Below are positions 7,425 to 10,336 of a DNA stretch of 10,336 bases, piece by piece. Origin of the DNA: Verrucomicrobiota bacterium (GTDB lineage: Bacteria > Verrucomicrobiota > Verrucomicrobiia > Limisphaerales > JAHEOI01). How positions within the stretch are numbered: the stretch's first letter is position 1; each line of letters opens with the position of its first letter. The DNA lies in the NCBI GenBank assembly GCA_018610125.1, contig JAHEOI010000136.1, forward strand, positions 1-10,336, written 5' to 3'. The translations under genes and the position numbers were made by a program. The notes below the pieces were generated by a model that saw only the letters and a list, made by a program, of their open reading frames with translations, was not told the origin of the DNA and did not search any database.

Positions 7425-8876
7425 TTACAGAAGCTTAATCTGAAGCGCGTCTTGTGTCAGGTCTTCGCCCAGGCTTTCGTTTTTGATGCCGCGCTCTTCC
7501 GGAGCGCGCGCGCAATCTTCGGGGCGCGGCTGCACCGGGAATTGTCCGTCATAGCACGCCATGCAGAAATGCTGCTTCGGTCGCCCGGTGGCGGCCACCA
7601 TCCCTTCTTGAGACAGGTAGCCAAGGGAGTCGACATGGAGGTAGTCGCGGATTTCTTCGATGGTGTAATTGGCGGCCATCAGCTTGCTTCGGTCGGGCAG
7701 GTCTATCCCATAGAGGCAAGGGTGGCGATGGGGAGGACAGCTTACCAAGACATGGACCTCACGGGCCCCCGCCTCTTTGAGGTTGTTGACCCGTGCCTTG
7801 CAGGTGGTCCCGCGTACAATCGAATCGTCCACGATGATTACCCGTTTGTCTCGGACGAGCTCCCCAATGAGGTTCAGCTTGACCCGGACATTAAAGTCGC
7901 GAATGAGCTGAGAGGGCTGGAGAAAACTGCGTCCCACATAGTGGTTGCGTACAAAGGCCATTTCATACGGGATGCCGGATTCCAGCGAATAGCCCAGAGC
8001 GGCACAATTCCCGCTATCCGGTACGGGAACGACGACGTCGGCATCGATCGGGTGCTCCCGGGCCAGTTGACGCCCCATCTCGACGCGTACTTTATAGACG
8101 TTGCGATTGGCGATGGTGCTGTCCGGTCGAGCAAAATAGACGTATTCAAAAATGCAGAACGCTTGCTCGTGGTGATCCGGAAAGGCTTGATGGCTTTGAA
8201 TGCCCTCGTCGTTGATGATGACGATCTCTCCCGGCTCGACATCACGGACAAACTCGGCTTGAATCAAATCAAAGGCGCAGGTTTCACTCGCCAAGATGTA
8301 GGCATCGCCCAATTTGGCGATCGATAAAGGCCGGAAACCGTGCGGATCCCTGATGCCGATCAATTCCCGATCGGTCATGATCGCCAATGAATAGGCGCCC
8401 TCGATGCGGCGAACCGTCTTGATCAGATTGCTGTCCTGACCGGGCTGGGCCAACAGATGAAGAATAATCTCACTGTCGGAGGAGGTCTGGAAAATGGAGC
8501 CTTTGCTCTCAAGCTCCTCACGCAGTTGAACCGCATTGGTAAGGTTTCCGTTGTGCGCGATAGCGATCCGCCCCTTGGCGCAATCGACGGTCAGAGGCTG
8601 GGCGTTTTGAAGGAGGGAGGCCCCACTCGTGGAATAGCGCGTATGGCCAATAGCCAGCGACCCGGCGAGCTTCTGAAGGACCTCGGGATGAAAAACCTGC
8701 GAGACCAAGCCCATTCCTCGGTGTAGGTGCAATTGACGTCCGTCGGAGCTGACAATTCCGGCACTCTCCTGCCCACGGTGCTGCAGCGCATACAATCCGT
8801 AATAGGTCAATTGCGCCGCGTCCGTGTGCCCATAAACCCCAAAGACCCCACAGTAGTGTTTCGGGTACTCGTGCAT
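7425..8876 (-). CDS. purF: Amidophosphoribosyltransferase (PurF), iron-sulfur type
   Basis: PurF catalyses the committed step of purine synthesis in the cytoplasm, turning PRPP and glutamine into 5-phosphoribosylamine. The 483-residue length is usual. The N-terminal Ntn glutaminase domain has an 8-residue propeptide (MHEYPKHY) before the nucleophile C9 in CGVFGV, so self-cleavage is expected. It also has HRGQES (33-38), GHTRYST (77-83), HNGNL (108-112) and SSDSE (132-136). The phosphoribosyltransferase domain has the PRPP loop VIIVDDSIVRGTT (346-358). Four cysteines at the places known to hold the 4Fe-4S cluster in the Bacillus subtilis enzyme are present: C241, C387, C438 and C441. This is therefore the clustered class, expected to be oxygen-sensitive, unlike the E. 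coli enzyme. The ATG at 8876 is supported by the GAGGTGG ribosome site upstream. Feedback by purine nucleotides is a family property. It follows purL by 85 bp, as in many purine operons. Confidence 0.98.
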   Translation of the reverse strand: MHEYPKHYCGVFGVYGHTDAAQLTYYGLYALQHRGQESAGIVSSDGRQLHLHRGMGLVSQVFHPEVLQKLAGSLAIGHTRYSTSGASLLQNAQPLTVDCAKGRIAIAHNGNLTNAVQLREELESKGSIFQTSSDSEIILHLLAQPGQDSNLIKTVRRIEGAYSLAIMTDRELIGIRDPHGFRPLSIAKLGDAYILASETCAFDLIQAEFVRDVEPGEIVIINDEGIQSHQAFPDHHEQAFCIFEYVYFARPDSTIANRNVYKVRVEMGRQLAREHPIDADVVVPVPDSGNCAALGYSLESGIPYEMAFVRNHYVGRSFLQPSQLIRDFNVRVKLNLIGELVRDKRVIIVDDSIVRGTTCKARVNNLKEAGAREVHVLVSCPPHRHPCLYGIDLPDRSKLMAANYTIEEIRDYLHVDSLGYLSQEGMVAATGRPKQHFCMACYDGQFPVQPRPEDCARAPEERGIKNESLGEDLTQDALQIKLL

Positions 8877-8886
8877 TAAGAAAAAG

Positions 8887-8893
8887 CCACCTC
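8887..8893 (-). promoter_or_regulatory. Ribosome binding site of purF
   Basis: The minus strand reads GAGGTGG here, within AAAGAGGTGG, and lies 10 nt before the purF ATG. It is the only convincing Shine-Dalgarno sequence among the five gene starts in the window, and it settles the start of PurF. The segment could also pair with the left arm of the hairpin just upstream. Confidence 0.7.
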
Positions 8894-8897
8894 TTTC

Positions 8898-8916
8898 CCG
8901 CCTTTATTGAAGGCGG
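8898..8916 (-). promoter_or_regulatory. Hairpin in the purL-purF spacer, next to the purF ribosome site
   Basis: The transcript strand contains CCGCCTT, a 5-nt loop CAATA, then AAGGCGG: a perfect 7-bp stem. It ends four bases before GAGGTGG. It is not followed directly by a run of U (the nearest U-rich stretch, CTTTTTCTTA, comes after the ribosome site), so it is not a standard terminator. The left arm CCGCCUU could instead pair with the ribosome site GAGGUGG over 7 pairs, two of them G-U. This makes a simple translational switch or an mRNA-processing or stability element possible. The inverted repeat is seen directly; the function is inference. The rest of the 85-bp spacer shows nothing convincing apart from an isolated TATACT box. 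Confidence 0.5.
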
Positions 8917-8961
8917 TCCCTAAACCATCTCGTAGTATAGTATTGTCCAAACCAGTTTGCT

Positions 8962-10336
8962 TTACGGCGTGTCTGTTAAATCAGCCGTCATGTCGGCCAA
9001 GGCATTCCACCAAATTCGACGAAGCGCTTCCAGGTCCCATCGCAAGGTACGGGTCCCTGTTTCGATCTGCAAGCTTGCTCCGCCAACCGTCCCCAAGTGC
9101 CGAGCCTCGACCTGATGTTTGTGGGCGATGCTGAGCGCCACGTCAAGCTGCGAGCTGGGAACAGAGAGAAGGATCCGGGCATGACTTTCGCCGAACAGGA
9201 GGGCGTCCAATCGTTGGCGAGGGATTTGGGAGAGATCGACCTCGGCGCCTAACAAACGGGGATGACCGCGCGCAATCTCTTGCGAAATGCATGCTTCCGC
9301 GAGGGCAACCGCCACTCCCCCTTCACTGCAGTCATGAGCGCTTGAGACCAATCCGCGCCGGATCAGGTCCAAAGTGGCCCCGTTGACAGCGATTTCGAGG
9401 TCCGGGTCGCAAGGGGGCGGGGCTCCTGTTTTACGCCGGTGGATGGCTTGGAGGTATACCGAGCCTCCCAGTCCGAACAACGGATCCGCCTTGGCGATCG
9501 GTTCCCCGAGGAGAAGAATGGCGTCACCGCTTTGTTGAAACGCTTGGCACGTGATCTGCTCCGGCTCGTCGATCGAGCCGACCATGCCGACCGTCGGAGT
9601 GGGATCGACGCTGCCATTCGGGTTCTGGTTGTAGAGGCTGACATTGCCCCCGATAACAGGGGCCTCGAACCGGCGACACGCCTCGCTTAATCCGCGAATC
9701 GCCTCCTTGAGCTGATAAAAGATTTCAGGCTTATAAGGATTGCCGAAGTTCAAGTTGTCGGTTACCCCCAACGGCTTGGCGCCGGAACAAGCCAAGTTGC
9801 GAGCGGCTTCCGCAACCGCCGCCTTTGCCCCTTCATACGGATCGAGATAGACGTAGGTGGCGTTGCAATCGATGGTCAATGCCAGATATTTCTCCGGGAA
9901 GGGCTTCTGACCGGGCAATGGCGGTACCGAATCTTCCTTAATACGGATCACCGCCGCGTCCGATCCGGGAGTTACAGCCGAGCTGTTGCGGACCATAAAG
10001 TCGTATTGGCGATAGATCCAGTTCTTGGAGGCGATATTGGGCCGGCGCAAGAGCTGCTTCAACGCTTCAACCGGGTCGGTTGTGTCGGGAAGCGCTTGCA
10101 CTGAGAAACATTGAACCTCGTCGAGATAGGCAGGCTTCTTGGCTTCCCGATAATAGACGGGGGCTTCGTTGGCCAGCGGGGCGGCGGGAATGTCCGCGAC
10201 GACCTGCCGAGCATGCGTGACGACCATCCGTCCGGTATCGGTGACATGACCGATCCGGGACCATGGGAGATCCCACTTGTCAAAGATGGACTGCACCGAT
10301 TCTTCGTGTCCCTGCTTGACGATGATTAGCATCCGC
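8962..10336 (-). CDS. purL: Phosphoribosylformylglycinamidine synthase subunit PurL, small type, N-terminus outside window
   Basis: PurL turns FGAR, glutamine-derived ammonia and ATP into FGAM, the fourth step of purine synthesis. The frame is open to the right edge. The first Met in view (10332-10330) is preceded by an Arg codon and starts MLIIVKQG, which in the family follows the internal S-E-S-Q-E-R segment. It is therefore an internal Met, and roughly 290 N-terminal residues are missing. The visible 457 codons cover the end of the first half and the whole second half. Counting that Met as 1, they include DPYEGAKAAV (164-173), KPLGVTDNLNFGNP (186-199), APVIGGNVSLYNQ (224-236), SSAHDCSEGGVAVALAEA (330-347) and LFGESHARILLSV (379-391). 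The protein stops after the synthetase domain with no glutaminase domain, so this is the small PurL that needs PurQ and PurS. Those genes may lie to the right, which cannot be seen. The stop TAA is 85 bp before purF. Confidence 0.97.
   Translation of the reverse strand, partial: RMLIIVKQGHEESVQSIFDKWDLPWSRIGHVTDTGRMVVTHARQVVADIPAAPLANEAPVYYREAKKPAYLDEVQCFSVQALPDTTDPVEALKQLLRRPNIASKNWIYRQYDFMVRNSSAVTPGSDAAVIRIKEDSVPPLPGQKPFPEKYLALTIDCNATYVYLDPYEGAKAAVAEAARNLACSGAKPLGVTDNLNFGNPYKPEIFYQLKEAIRGLSEACRRFEAPVIGGNVSLYNQNPNGSVDPTPTVGMVGSIDEPEQITCQAFQQSGDAILLLGEPIAKADPLFGLGGSVYLQAIHRRKTGAPPPCDPDLEIAVNGATLDLIRRGLVSSAHDCSEGGVAVALAEACISQEIARGHPRLLGAEVDLSQIPRQRLDALLFGESHARILLSVPSSQLDVALSIAHKHQVEARHLGTVGGASLQIETGTRTLRWDLEALRRIWWNALADMTADLTDTP

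Noticed and set aside
7452..8327. Long plus-strand open frame (291 codons) opposite purF
   Set aside because: It lies wholly antisense to a certain purF, has no recognisable motif and no neighbour on its strand. It is a codon-bias shadow.
8934..8939. TATACT (-10-like) box on the minus strand in the purL-purF spacer
   Set aside because: No -35 element at the right distance and no extended -10 TG. Such a match is common by chance.
10330..10332. ATG as the start of a 456-residue PurL
   Set aside because: The family text shows this Met is internal (after the Q-E-R segment). The previous codon in view encodes Arg and the frame stays open to the window edge.

Overview
The window holds six genes, all read from the minus strand, in the order purL, purF, potassium channel, RND exporter, LolA-like protein, outer-membrane protein (right to left). 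Both end genes are cut by the window: purL lacks its N-terminus on the right and the outer-membrane protein lacks its C-terminus on the left. I see no mobile element, CRISPR array, tRNA or rRNA, and no stretch over 85 bp without a gene. The organism is a Gram-negative (diderm) bacterium, because two exported proteins and a beta-barrel make sense only with an outer membrane. The moderately GC-rich sequence and the protein style recall Nitrospirota or related deep-branching diderms; that placement is an impression, not a demonstration.

Right part (7425-10336): two consecutive enzymes of de novo purine synthesis, PurL (step 4) and PurF (step 1, the iron-sulfur, self-processing type). They are separated by 85 bp that carry a small hairpin and the only clear Shine-Dalgarno sequence in the window.

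Middle (5578-7392): a two-TM potassium channel subunit with two cytoplasmic RCK domains, resembling the GsuK type. RCK2 has a textbook nucleotide-binding loop and RCK1 a degenerate one.

Left part (1-5558): a tightly packed envelope module. It consists of a very large RND/MMPL exporter (1239 aa), a periplasmic LolA-like protein whose start overlaps the exporter's stop, and, 28 bp further on, an outer-membrane beta-barrel protein starting with GTG. That last gene is easily missed because it lacks an ATG start and runs off the window. The three together could move a lipid or other hydrophobic molecule from inner to outer membrane; the cargo is unknown. The exporter carries a helical insert of about 265 residues in its first periplasmic loop and a C-terminal two-TM hairpin bordered by five cysteines. 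The barrel protein carries four EPALPxGL repeats in a linker after its signal peptide.

Gene spacing (85, 32, 19, -14 and 28 bp) is compatible with one long transcript in which the envelope genes follow the purine genes.
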